A DNA stretch of 64,000 bases from Diphasiastrum complanatum. Taxonomy: Eukaryota > Streptophyta > Lycopodiopsida > Lycopodiales > Lycopodiaceae. The stretch is from contig CM055109.1 in assembly GCA_029204225.1 (NCBI GenBank), forward strand, positions 3,748,733 to 3,812,732, given 5' to 3'. Both the position numbers and the translations under genes were made by a program. Of this stretch, positions 14,537 to 26,029 are shown piece after piece (position 1 is the stretch's first letter; each line of letters starts with the position of its first letter). Under the pieces are notes generated by a model, which was not told where the DNA came from, did not search any database, and worked only from the letters and a program-made list of their open reading frames with translations.

Positions 14537-14578
<42 letters not shown>
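14471..14578 (+). repeat. Telomere-like CCTAA block followed by (CT)n
   Basis: Degenerate CCTAA/CCCTAA/CCTAAACC units at 14471-14535, then ATTCAT and a CT run to about 14577. The same block, reverse-complemented, is at 44180-44247 in family member 2, so it belongs to the element rather than being an old chromosome end. The cargo fragment starts directly after the CT run. Confidence 0.85.
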
Positions 14579-14580
<2 letters not shown>

Positions 14581-14588
14581 GATAGAGA

Positions 14589-14904
14589 TCACAATCCCTT
14601 GATCATATCAACAACTGCTTGGCATGTTAAATCCAGCAAACTTTTGATATTTAGATGATTTGCAGCCAAAATGAGATCAAACAGAGTCGCTTGATTGACT
14701 TTGACAAAATCCGCATCCCACGCCTTGACGTCCTCCTCCGGAATTGCCTTTTCATCACCAGATGTGTGCAGGTCCACAAGATACTTACAATATTCGATAA
14801 CCTTGGCGAGTATCTTGCTTATGACATTAGGAAGGGGACGACACTGTCTTTGCCGGTATCCACGATCATATTCATCCACCTCAAACATATGACCATCAGA
14901 GCTC
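14589..14904 (-). pseudogene. Captured SKP1 (SCF ubiquitin-ligase adaptor) fragment
   Basis: The translation carries SKP1 signatures: [51 protein letters not shown] and [22 protein letters not shown]1 links F-box proteins to cullin-1. Compared with plant SKP1, about a dozen residues after FEVDE (the ALESQTIK segment) are lost, with a frame slip there. The copy stops after DMIKG, so the C-terminal F-box-binding helices are missing; MIKG is, from memory, where plant SKP1 genes have an intron. It lies antisense to the retrotransposon that carries it. Non-functional as SKP1; it could give antisense RNA when the element is transcribed. Confidence 0.9.
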
Positions 14905-15239
14905 CTCCTCCTCCTCACAAGAAAAAAAATAGCTCCTCCTCCTTGATCCGACCAACGACCTACGATCATGACCAGCAGATTGACAGTCTGCGCATTTCAT
15001 CAGATCTAAACTGATATTGATTTTCACATCAGAAAACGCATAACTAACCGCGAAAACTCCATTTGTGCTTACAGTAGCTTCATCTACAATCAATAGATGG
15101 TGTGATTTCCGCATCAGACAGATTCTCGGCATCCTTCCGAACATCCTCTGATTTGTGAACTCCTATTTCGGAAGCAACCGTCTCACATATGTTTCTCTTC
15201 TCTGCTTCATCCGTGTTTCCTCTGCTTCATCCGTGTCGG

Positions 15240-16028
15240 TTGAGATTTCCTGTGCTTCAGCAGTGTCGGGTGAGATATTCATCAGTGTCGATTGAGATTT
15301 ACTCGTCGCTCTGCCTACGGTGCCCCTGTGCCCACAGTGCCAGTGCCAGAATCTTCCTTTTACGTGCCCGATAAAGAAAATTTCCGTTTATTCCTATTTC
15401 TTTAACGGTGTTAATTTTCTTTCGAGCACCCCAACTGAGTAACCAAGGAAATATTTTTGCCGTCATTTTTAAGATTTTGAAGGTTTTATTTTTTTCATGC
15501 TCCAATGTTTCAAAGAAACCAAAAAAAATTGTGTTAGGCTGTCTAATTACGTTTGTTCCTCGATTGTCAATAACTCTTTCGTTTGCAGTCGGATTTCAAT
15601 ACAGTCAAAAGCAAAAGCAATCAAATCATCGAGCTTGACACTATTCAGCTATTTGTACCTTCAAAATCATCATTTGATTTCTTTTATAACTTTGTTCCAT
15701 TTTGCCTTTGTTGTTACAATTTATAATCCATTTCTTTGAACTTCCATATCTGTTTCATTTGACCTCAGATTTCGACGCTCATTACATCGAACTTGACATG
15801 ATAGCACTAATATAAAGCCAAAACTGTTCCATGAAACATCGTTGACAATTTGCCAATAGCTATTTTGTTACATTCTTCGAGGACTCAGAATTTTGGGACG
15901 GTGGAGAAGAACAAATTTGTTACTAGCAAATTTGTAATTTTACGAGTGAAATTTACAACTGTCCCAAATTCTTCTCACTTCATTCAGATTTGTGGACCCA
16001 TAACCCACAGACTATCTGTCACTACACC
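15240..16028 (+). other. Shared non-coding module between cargo slot and acidic ORF
   Basis: From about GTCGGTTGAGATTT near 15236 onwards, the sequence matches the reverse complement of about 42600-43360 in family member 2. This marks the right border of the exchangeable cargo segment. No convincing ORF is seen. Short CTCTGCTTCATCCGTGT repeats lie at about 15200-15290, on the cargo side. Confidence 0.65.
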
Positions 16029-16667
16029 ATGGACACTGATAATGAATATATGTCCGACTATGAAGATCAATGGGATGGAAATGATTATGAGTATGATAAC
16101 CAAAGTGATTGGTATGACGATGGTGGTGATGATTGTCAACAAGATGAGGAGGAATGTGATGATGGTGATGATTGTCAACAAGATGATCCGCAATGTGATG
16201 ATGGTAGCGGTTGTCAGCAAGATGATCATCAACAATGTGATGATATGAACGAGCATGAACAATATTTCGATGCGGATCATGATTGTCAACTAGATGATCA
16301 AGAATATCAGCCTGGTGATGTAGACGAATATAATAATGGCCAATATGAAACCGAGTATAACACTGTTGATTATGAGAGTCATAATCACTTTGAATGGCAA
16401 CATGAGGACCAATATGAGCCTACAGGTCAACCAATGATATCCCTGAAAGTTGTGCATATGATGAAGAAGATCCAACGGTTCACAACGTGTACAACAAAAG
16501 ATTACATTGTCAAGAGACAGAATTGCATTCCAATCACTACATCGGTGAGGATGGAGACTACAATGATAATAACGAAGCTGGTTCTGAACAATACGAAGTT
16601 GAAGAAGATAATTCTGAATACCAATCATCTCTTTGTACAATGGCATTCAACGGTATATCCATGCTAA
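16029..16667 (+). CDS. Acidic Asp/Gln/Cys-rich ORF of the LTR family
   Basis: The start is chosen at 16029 because the ATG lies in a good plant context (CACCATGGA) and is shared with member 2. The protein is dominated by Asp, Glu, Gln, Asn and Tyr with repeated DCQQDD / QCDDG units and regularly spaced single cysteines. Residues 1 to about 130 align without gaps to the ORF at 42138-42596, with about ten substitutions and no stop. After about 16430 the frame is lost: another frame continues the acidic text (DIPESCAYDEEDP) and leads into gag, so a 1-base slip probably separates what was one protein. Function unknown; possibly an N-terminal gag extension. Confidence 0.55.
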   Translation: MDTDNEYMSDYEDQWDGNDYEYDNQSDWYDDGGDDCQQDEEECDDGDDCQQDDPQCDDGSGCQQDDHQQCDDMNEHEQYFDADHDCQLDDQEYQPGDVDEYNNGQYETEYNTVDYESHNHFEWQHEDQYEPTGQPMISLKVVHMMKKIQRFTTCTTKDYIVKRQNCIPITTSVRMETTMIITKLVLNNTKLKKIILNTNHLFVQWHSTVYPC

Positions 16668-17795
16668 CAGAAGAGGCTTCATCTATGGCTCTTAAACCAA
16701 TTGCTGGCACCACTGGGTTACAGTTAGAGGACAATATCAGTTATGGGAGCATAGTGACCATTCCTAGTTTCTGTTACAATGGTGAGAGCAGTTCGTCAGA
16801 GGCAAATCAACATCAACAAATCAATATTCAACGAAATCCTGATGATGTTCCTTTTGAGAACATACCAACCTTTGAGGGAGAAATGAGTTCATTACATATT
16901 GATGACTGGTTATCTATTGTCGATTGGTGGCAAGGAGTATTATGTCATCCAGAGTATGAACCGAAGTCATGGGACGATTTCAAAGAGTTTTGTGCAAAAA
17001 TATTTATAGATTATTATATGGTATATGCTAGAACAAACTGGTTCTGTAAAGGCATATAATACTAGATTCCATTTGGTAGCATCTAAACAGAGGTGTCTTG
17101 ATGAAGAATTATCTATCCAATACTATCTACGTGGTCTTCAAGATTACATTCGTCAACATTTGGATAAAGTACTTCGAGCAAATCCAACATTGACAGATGT
17201 AATGCAAAAGGCATTAATTCAAGATCTAAGGATAAGACAACAAAAAATGCAACTACGGATCAAATTGGAGTCTCATCAAGGTGCTAGTTTGAATGAAAGC
17301 ATTTCAGAGAAGAATTCTTCAATGGATGAAGAATCGAAAGGAATCAAGGAACCATCGAATACATCTCTTGATCATCCAATCATGTCTCAACATCAACAAC
17401 GGACGACTTGTGATTTATCTTCCACGATTGTTGATCCAAGAGTGTTTGAGATCAATATTACTATTGACTATTCTTGTATATATAACAAATTTATTTCTGG
17501 GGATCGAACTGAAGATAATCACTACTTACAACATTGTATATATGATAAATTTATCTTGGGAGATCAAACGGAGGACCATCATTGCCTACAACAAAACGAA
17601 TATGAGTTGTTCATATTCCGACATAACGACGCTCTCTTGGAACAGAATGATGAGTTGGAAACGACTGGAATGTGGCCAATTTTGGACAATGAAACATTTG
17701 ATTTGGAGCATTACTATTTTGATCTATCAGGAGCTATACCCATCGCTTCACTCACAGAGGATATCAATGGATCCATGGCCATCCATCTTCAATGA
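16487..17795 (+). pseudogene. gag: Ty3/gypsy-type gag of family member 1, frameshifted
   Basis: Two overlapping frames (16487-17059 and 17025-17795) together give a retrotransposon gag domain: WDDFKEFCAKIF, then TGSVKAYNTRFHLVASK and LSIQYYLRGLQDYI. The second half has an imperfect internal duplication (CIYNKFISGDRTED and CIYDKFILGDQTED). The slip near 17010-17030 breaks the domain. No zinc knuckle or pol follows. Gag would package element RNA; this copy looks inactive. Member 2 lacks this whole segment. Confidence 0.75.
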
Positions 17796-18385
17796 GATAA
17801 CGCTACCAATCTTGCTCAGAATGATTCGACAAGACGGAATTCCAATGCTCAATTAGATAACTTGGATGAAACCATTGCTTTAATCAATGCTTTGGAGTTA
17901 CAAAAGGATAATGTGATCCTACATCAAGGAGCAATGCACAAGGCAACAAAACCGGATGCAAACACAAGAAAAGACGCATCTGGAATTGGATAGCCTATCC
18001 AATCAAGGAAGATACCGAGGAGGAAGACTATTGAATGTCTTGTTGCTTGGATCTTGTTAATCCATATAGATCTAATGCAACTTGAGACTTTCCTGTGTTT
18101 AATCAATCTCTTCTTCAGTGATCTTATTAATTCTATGGGATCAGTTGTAGATCAAAGGTTCTCTGTGAAGAAAACTCGTAGCAAACTTGTTCTACAACAA
18201 TAAGCTGGAAGTTGAACATGAGGCAATAGAATTTAAATGGTAGATGGCTACTGACATGAATAATTCAACAAAAGATGTTTCTTATTCAAGGTGGCCAAAT
18301 CCTTCTCGACTACCGCCAAAGGATTCACGAGACATGGCACTCAACAAAGGACTACATGGTCTTCATTTTTGAGGGCAAAAATGCT
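17796..18385 (+). other. 3' untranslated part of family member 1
   Basis: No ORF of note. The stretch from about 18078 to the polypurine tract is also present, reverse-complemented, in member 2 (about 41898-42175), where it is joined directly to the acidic ORF. Confidence 0.7.
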
Positions 18386-18399
18386 TAAAGTAGGGGGAG
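18386..18399 (+). other. Polypurine tract of family member 1
   Basis: AAAGTAGGGGGAG directly before the 3' LTR; the same tract is at 41883-41897 (reverse) in member 2. It would prime plus-strand DNA synthesis. Confidence 0.85.
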
Positions 18400-18960
18400 T
18401 GTCATGTGCTGCATGTAATTAGCCCATGAGCTTAGTAATGAATTTCCAAATGTAGCCATGGAGCTAAATTAGATTAGAACTAGTCAATAGGACAGTTAAT
18501 AAAGTGGTTTGAACAACCTCGCTATAATTGAGAATAATGGAATTGTAATAATGGTTGTAAGGCCCAATTTAGCTAAATAAGGCCCCAAACTTATACTAGA
18601 GACACAAATGACCACTATAAATAGCTGAGGTCGTCTAAATTTGGAGGCTATTGTTCATTTTGTAATTTTGAGTTTTAAGAGATCTGGGAGCTTCTCTTGG
18701 AGAGCTTTCTTGATGAAGAAAGTGGTTCATGTGCCTAAAATCACATGAGAGCTATGATCATGCTCTAGAATCAGGCCCTATCTTGTGAATGATCAATAAT
18801 CATGAATAAAGGTACCTTACTTTGCCTAATTTGGTGAAGTTTTGCTACTTTTAGCTATCTTCTTGATTTTTGACTCTTTTCTTGATTTCTTGTATTTCCA
18901 TTGTAATTTGATGTTTAATGAATGGATTAGATGTTTGTATGCTAAGGTTGGCACATGACA
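18400..18960 (+). repeat. 3' LTR of family member 1
   Basis: 561 bp, same termini as the 5' LTR with scattered substitutions. TATA box at 18616-18623. Followed by the target duplicate CATAA. Confidence 0.95.
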
Positions 18961-18965
18961 CATAA

Positions 18966-19081
18966 AGCGAAAGCACAGAATCCAGGCAAAACCCATGGAT
19001 TTTGTTTTCAAAGTGTGAGGCCACTAGGAGAGATAACAAGGAGCCAGTAGCAAACTGTTGCTTGGTATCAACAATATTCAA
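18966..19081 (-). pseudogene. Upstream piece of the split coiled-coil ORF
   Basis: The open frame on the minus strand (HFENKIHGFCLDSVLSLY) runs to the target duplication. Removing the LTR element and one copy of CATAA joins it in frame with EEASAESSHQ on the other side, at 13361. Upstream it stops at the border of the dispersed repeat at 19076, so the true N-terminus is not visible. Confidence 0.6.
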
Positions 19082-19540
19082 TCATGGCTTCTACAAAATA
19101 TTACCTATTCAGTTGTCATATCAGAGCATGGTGAGATACGACTAGAAAGCATGGATTTGCTCAGGAGTATGGACAATAGTGCGTGACATATTTTTCAAAA
19201 CCATAGTCACCAGGGGTAGCATGACATGGATTTGCTCTAATACCTGCACACATGTTCACACCATATATTTTAGCGATAAATAATATATACGATGAAAACT
19301 ATTCATTCTTTTGCACAAAATAAAACAAACTGATATGGACCAATGCCCAAATACTGATCAGCATGGCACTTGCCCTGATATGGTAATGGCAAGGCTTGGC
19401 CTATTGCTAAAAACATTCTTTTCATTTGGGAAGACTGGACTATGATTTAAAATGCTATTTATGCATTTAAGTGGTATAGCTTCTCTTGGACATGCATAAC
19501 AACTAACGCTCAACTATGACACCTGTCTTTCCCACTATAC
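19076..19540. repeat. Dispersed repeat, copy also at 50735-51112
   Basis: Shared text includes CATGGTGAGATACGAC, TTTTAGCGATAAATAA, TGCACAAAATAAAACAAAC and AGTGGTATAGCTTCTCTTGG, in the same order. An ATATCAGAGCATGG stretch near its start resembles a retroelement primer site, so it may be an LTR-element leader. Copy 19076 has an extra insertion of about 80 bp. Confidence 0.8.
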
Positions 19541-19735
19541 TAACTCGTGTGGTTTTGTGTTGTGAGATGGTGGCAAGTATCAGCTAGACGTTTTGAGAGT
19601 GGTTATGCTTTATGGTGATTTATAGTACTATATTTTACTTTTTAGCTATACTGTACCTTGTTGGTTTATGAATAAAGTCTTCAAAGGGTTTAGTCTTGCT
19701 TTGTCATGAGGAACTATGTTAAATTGTGTATCTCT

Positions 19736-19836
<101 letters not shown>

Positions 19837-20309
19837 CTTGTGATGTAACTCCAACTAGTCCTTGGTTGCGATAGTACTAGACTCTTACCTTTTATCCGGT
19901 TCATAAGCTAACAAAGGTCTGTTTTCATGTTTGAGTCCACATGATGGTTTCAAGATGCTACTCTTTTGGATTATGGGGAGCCTCTTCCTCCACCTAACCA
20001 TTTTATTCAAATGCTTATCTGTTGTATTAAAAAGTCCGTAATGATGCATTCTTTTATCACTGACACTGATAGGGCTACTTGTTCTTCTGCTGGACCTGAG
20101 GATAAGGTTTTGTGTTTGACTGATCTTTTGGAGACTTTAAACTGGGTCATGGTAATTCTACTGTTGATATTCACCTACCACCCTTGATGTACCTCTATCA
20201 CCACACCCTTTTGTCTTTTTAGATGATCTTGATGAGGATAGCACTTCCCAGCTTGAATTGTTTTCTCAAGATATATGTGGTATTGGAGGCCAATCTTCGT
20301 ATAGATTCT

Positions 20310-22230
20310 GCCAATCCAAAACTGTCAAATCCCCTTTGTACCTAGCAGAATCATTGAATTCAAATCTGACTTTACTTCCTATAAGCTCTGGAGCCTACCT
20401 ACAGATAACTTTCTTGCTCCTATGCCTATCGACCTTTGGATCTTGATGTCACATCTCAGTAAAAAAGAAATAGATGTCTATAAGTTAGCTACTTTACACA
20501 GAAATCCCTCTCTTGAAACTCTAGTGGCTTTTGATACTGTTATTCGCATGAACATATTTGAGCCTTCTCGTTGCCCTTCTGAGCAAACCTAGGCCAGAAT
20601 CAGAGGACACTTTGAAACTGACTTCAATAGAATGAACCTTCACCAAGACAGAATCTAGAACTGGAAATGACCTTTCTTCAAGTGTAGATGTAGTGACAAA
20701 TGCAAAAACAATTCATCCATTATTTGATTTGACCACACCATTTGGTACATGATGAACAACCTAGGCAAGTTCTTCCCTAATGCTTCCCTCCAAAGACAAA
20801 TAAACGCTTTCTTCATGTGGCTACACAAACCCGCCAGAGATGTGGTTAAAGCACACCTTACCTTTCTTTTCATCTGACAGTACATGACTGATGCCTCTAT
20901 TGAGCTTGCCAAAGATTCTTCTGCCAAAGTCTTAACACACCTGGGAGATGCTAAAAACATACGTGAGATAGAACGCCTTTTGAAATGACCAAGCTTTTCC
21001 ACACTCCAAAATAAATACTTTTGGAACACAAGCAAAAGAATGGGCAATTTCAATCCCAACAATCCAAACTCAGTTGTATCAAGGTCAGGGACATGAAAGA
21101 AAAGACGGTTCACTGGAAAGGAAGGACAAAGTAGTACAAAGAATGACTTACCTATTAAGAGGCTAAATTTTTACTGGGACTAATCGATGTGCAGGATGGG
21201 GAAAGAATAGAAAGGAGAGAAGTCAGTCTCTCGGCGACAGGACGTCTTTAGCTGACTACTTTTACATTTATCTTAATGCAATAGAGTTTTTGAAGCTATC
21301 CATGTGAATACTTTTTATGCTCATGTTTCATTCAGACTATTCGGTGTTGTAGATGAACTCTTTCATGATATTACATTCGGTTGGACTTATTTACCAAGTC
21401 TCAAAAGTGTTTGGTATTTTTCCTTTGATGTTTTCTGTGATTTTGACATAAAAATTTGCATGCATGCGAGTGTTTATCTCTTAATAGATTCAAGAATTTT
21501 GTTGCTGAAAAATTTGGACGTCGTTTCTACAAATAGCAATATTGTTGAAGGCCCTATTTTATACAGATCTTTAGAAAAGGGTCTCAATCATATTACTTTG
21601 AGAAAGAATAATGTCAATGAAGTTGCTTCTGAACTTTATGATGGATGGTTCAAATTAATGAAACTCTTGCCTACACATAAACACTTGGACGAAGAAACGA
21701 TCAGAAAGCATGCAATTTTTTGTAAAAACATTGCTCTAGAATATATCAAAAAAGAAAGTTGGCTACACAACAATAAGGACACAAATGCAAAAATACAAAT
21801 TGCTAAAAATGAAAAACAATGGCTCAAAAACTTTCTCTACATCAATGGCATTGACAAGGCACATTCAGACAAGGCACAACACAACCCTAGTTTTATGTGT
21901 AAATTCTTTGTATGAAAACTTGCCCTGGAAAGACTCAATAGTCCTGAATTTAGCCCCTTTCCTAATGATCAAGAAAACTCAGTTACAGGAACTGTCACAT
22001 ATGTAATGAAAAAACTAACCGATTTTTTACCTGAGATCTTCTTGGGAAACGACTCTTTGCCGTATTTACTATGTACTTACAAAGCCCACAAGGAATCATT
22101 CAGATGGATCACCAATATGCATGATTGCTGCTTCACTAGACTCGCCAAATTCCTAACAGGAGCTCTTGGTATGCTATCTCCATTCCTCATGGAAGGGGCA
22201 AGCCTTAAGGCAAAAGCATATAAGAGTATC
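20310..22230 (+). pseudogene. Decayed multi-part ORF with possible Penelope-like reverse transcriptase
   Basis: The conceptual plus-strand reading shows IDLWILMSHLSKKEI, KCRC/KCK cysteines near 20690, NAFFMWLHKPARDVVKAHL and DASIELAKDSSAKVLTHLGD, broken by stops at 20656, 20668, 20725 and 20875. A 203-residue open stretch follows at 21304-21915. At 22006-22230 comes TYKAHKESFRWITN ... RLAKFL, which resembles the K-x-H-K ... R-P/W-I ... LAKFL region of Penelope-like RTs. No YxDD box is found downstream. The same reading is present in arm B. The RT call rests on one motif block and is tentative. Confidence 0.4.
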
Positions 22231-22299
22231 CTAAATGTGGATACATGCTTATTTTGGCAATGCGAGTCCTCTATTGATTTTATCTCAATCTACCATCAA

Positions 22300-22860
22300 T
22301 GACTACCAATGTATGGCTCAAGTAAATGGTTCATATTTGACGTATTTTGATTCGTTGCCAGCGATGGATCTATCATGGCTTTTGCTTGATAAAGTTGATA
22401 AAAGTAGTCCGTTGTCCAATGATGGATTAGTGCCTCTCTCCACGCACTTAAATTGATAATGATCATCGCATGCCAACGATGGCCATGCGTCACACCGTTT
22501 GTGTAGTGACAAAGTATGTTTATGGTTCAAAATGCCAACGATGAAGCACTCTTATGTTCTACAGTCATTGCATGTATTTATGAAGGATGATCTTGTGATA
22601 ACCATAACACACAATAAGCACTACTATCTGGCAAGAGATGGAATGTCTTTTCAATCATATTCTGGTTTTGAAAGGTTACTCACATGAACCAACTATGCTT
22701 GCATTCTAGCATACAAGAATTACAACTCAGAAGCTTACATGTGTTGGTGTTATTTGTCATCTATCATGATTTAGTCAGGCTGCTAGCATACTATCTACTG
22801 GTTTCTACTTCAAAGACAACACTAGTATTCAATTACTAATGGAAGTAACATGCGCTTTGT
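22300..22860 (+). repeat. Repeat copy with ~58-bp spaced CCARCGATGG motif (copy 1)
   Basis: Cores related to CCAGCGATGGA begin at 22307, 22359, 22417, 22474 and 22536, spaced 52, 58, 57 and 62 bp. The DNA between cores is unrelated from one interval to the next. Homologous copies are at about 28670-29290 (same strand) and 61400-62000 (opposite strand). Confidence 0.75.
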
Positions 22861-22863
22861 GTA

Positions 22864-23344
22864 GCATCAATTATTACTATGACCGTCTCTTTCGGTTAGG
22901 TTCGGTTTCGAACCATAATTCTATAAGCATATGCATAGGTATATATACATAAACCTTTGCTGCTAATTAATATAGCAATTGATGAAAGGTTGTTTTCAAC
23001 ATACTGATTTCTGTTTTTAACAAGAATGGAAGTACTTTTTGTTGACAATAACATTATGAATGATTTGATTCTTAAGAAAGCAAGAAGGACTCGAAGGATT
23101 AACATGGCATCCTCACAATATAATACATCTGTGATCATCCAGGTACGATGTCTCGAAACAAAATTCCATTTGTGCATAAGCCACTTACGCTCAAAAGGGG
23201 AGAGGCTTCTTGGTATATGAATATATGTAATTCTTTTTGGCTTGTTGTGACTTTCGATGCTTGAAAATGTCTTTTCTTACCTACATAGCTTTTACCAACT
23301 TGCAACTAGTTTAACACTATGATAATGATGACATAAGTGTTGTC
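22864..23344 (+). repeat. Dispersed repeat R, copy 1
   Basis: Starts near TCGGTTAGGTTCGGTTTCGAACC, which contains a GGTTCG...CGAACC hairpin. Contains a conserved ATGGCATCCTCACAA that could encode MASSQYNTSVIIQ, followed by a splice-donor-like CAG|GTACG. Other copies: 49530-50516 (split by a solo LTR) and 60926-61420 (reverse). Confidence 0.75.
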
Positions 23345-24858
23345 ATTCTCCCTCAAGTCTGGGTCTATATTTTCAATCACTATTATACTTTTTAACTCCT
23401 TGATTGCATAGTGTTAGTTCTTCCTATTCAAGATAATCACATCATCATTAGCAAGCAGATCTTTGATCAAGCTTTGACGATAGGAAAATACTTGATCGAA
23501 TCATGTTTTCTCTTTGATCACAAAACTCATAAAAAGAGAAATATATTTGAAAAATACAAAAATAGAATATATCAAAAAAGCAAAAAACAAAGGGCCAATA
23601 TTAGCACTCATCAGGTTCCTGATAACTACCTTGTAGAGTGAAAGATCCGAAATATCAAGATTTTAGATGGGTCTATGATTACAGGTGCCTTGATCTGGAG
23701 GTACGATCTTGGATGGATATACTAGAGCAGATGCCTTGATCAATGTTAAGGTTTTGGATGGATCTGTGAGAGCAGGTGCTTTGATCTACACTATTTCTGA
23801 CAAATCACTCTAGAAAACAACAAAACTTAAAAAACACAAAGCATGCCAGCATTTCTACCCAAAGTGGGATCTGACTGAAGTGCCTAATAATTCAAATCTA
23901 AAAATATTCAAAAAACATATAAAATACAAAAACAATCCCACCAAGACATCTAGCTCTAAATGCAATTAAGATCAGTGAAGAGAGTTGCAAGACCATGACC
24001 TCCACGGTCTCTAACTTCCACTGGATCTAGCATATTCGAGATTGCAGACCCAGTGCAACCGATTTCTCTTGTGGTAATTCCAATTATGGAAAATATCAAG
24101 AATGCCTTGGCTCACAAGTGTGGTCTGCCTAAGATAGAGTTACCAAGTTTCTTCACATGTACGTAGAAGCTTTCGAAACTCGTAGAATGAATGATGACCA
24201 ATCGATGAGGAAGTATTTCAACTTATGCATCACTAATTCTTCCAGTGATTGGTATTTCAATCTAGAGGCCACGGAAAAAGAAGATTGGGCCCCATTACGA
24301 AAGGCATTCATCCTGCACTTCAAGACCACTAGATTTATGGAAGATTTCCTATTACAACATGAAGGAGTGCATATTAAGAGTGATCTCATGGTTTATGGTA
24401 GGGTTATCAAAAAGCATTCGACGCCATTAAAATGCAAAAGCAAATACGAGACCTTTAGTCAAGCATGTGTTCACGCCATACAAGAGGTGGATGAGAGCTC
24501 GGGAAGTAGTTCAGATAGCTCCACCAATAAATTAAAGGGCACCTTTGGGATAATGGAAAAGGAAAGATAGAAGAATATAATTCCATGTCTACCTCTACAA
24601 CTTTTAATGATACCTTCACTAAAGCATTGGAAAACTTGCAAATCCAATAAAACGACCGGTTGCGGAAGTTCACCACTGAGCACCTTGGAACCGTGGACTA
24701 GAAACTCAAGGGTGTACAACAAGTGCCCGAGGTACCACAACCGCCAACCTATCCACGAAGAGAGGCCACTTGGTGTCTAGTTTGTAGGGGCAACCACACA
24801 ACTAACGAATTCTTGCAGCTACACCAATGACTAGAGAAAACGGAAAAATACTGCCATT
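23345..24858 (+). other. 3' internal part of gag-only LTR element H1
   Basis: Ends at the LTR beginning TGTTGTCC at 24859. Holds a two-unit duplication (AGATTTTAGATGGGTCT / AGGTTTTGGATGGATCT, about 90 bp apart at 23.66-23.79 kb) and a gag fragment. The element's own 5' LTR is not found in the window; its 5' side is replaced by repeat R. Confidence 0.55.
24157..24570 (+). pseudogene. gag: Gag N-terminal fragment of element H1
   Basis: MNDDQSMRKYFNLCI, SSSDWYFNLEATEKEDW and LRKAFILHF follow the WY...W..L...F..F pattern of Ty3/gypsy gag. The rest of gag degenerates after a Ser/Asp-rich stretch near 24520. No pol is present before the LTR. Confidence 0.7.
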
Positions 24859-25788
<930 letters not shown>

Positions 25789-25794
25789 TTTTTT

Positions 25795-25812
25795 TGGCAT
25801 CGTCGCTGGGGA
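25795..25812 (+). other. Primer-binding site of H2
   Basis: TGGCATCGTCGCTGGGGA, 7 bp after the LTR. It resembles the TGGCGCCGTTGCCGGGGA type used by plant Tat/Athila gypsy elements, with a few mismatches. Confidence 0.7.
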
Positions 25813-26029
25813 GACGGTGCTAAATAATCCTAGGAGTGGATTTATGTTTGCATTTCTTTGCTATTTTCTTCTTTTTTGACAGGTTTATTGCTCGCTTACA
25901 AGTTTTTTTTCTTTACTTGCCACTTTTTCAGAGGCCATAGTAGACCCTGAGACATCTTTTGTTTGCTCGACGAAAAATCAGTATAGAGTGCTCACGAACC
26001 TCAGAACTAGCATTCTGATGTTCGGTGAG

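Larger units (their letters stand above)
13362..18960 (+). mobile_element. LTR retrotransposon with captured SKP1 fragment (family member 1)
   Basis: Complete element of 5599 bp. Both LTRs (13362-13921, 18400-18960) start TGTCATGTGC and end GCACATGACA, a perfect 10-bp inverted terminus. The 5-bp target duplication CATAA is at 13357-13361 and 18961-18965. The primer site TGGTATCAGAGC starts 4 bp after the 5' LTR, and a polypurine tract (AAAGTAGGGGGAG) precedes the 3' LTR. Between them lie a leader, a telomere-like block, an antisense SKP1 fragment, an acidic ORF and a Ty3-type gag. There is no protease, RT or integrase, so it would need a helper element. The LTRs differ at several sites, so it is not recent. 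Confidence 0.95.
20286..23344 (+). repeat. Arm A of a large inverted repeat (partner 60926-64000)
   Basis: From GGCCAATCTTCGTATAG near 20286 to CATAAGTGTTGTC near 23344 the sequence is matched, reverse-complemented, through 60926-64000, with many substitutions and small indels. The partner runs off the window, so the true repeat is longer. The arms are about 37.6 kb apart. Parts are also present at 28.7-29.3 kb and 49.5-50.5 kb, so this is a dispersed family rather than a simple local inversion. Confidence 0.9.

Noticed and set aside
14471-14545. Interstitial telomere marking a chromosome fusion
   Set aside because: The same block sits in the sister element at 44180-44247, so it is part of the transposon.
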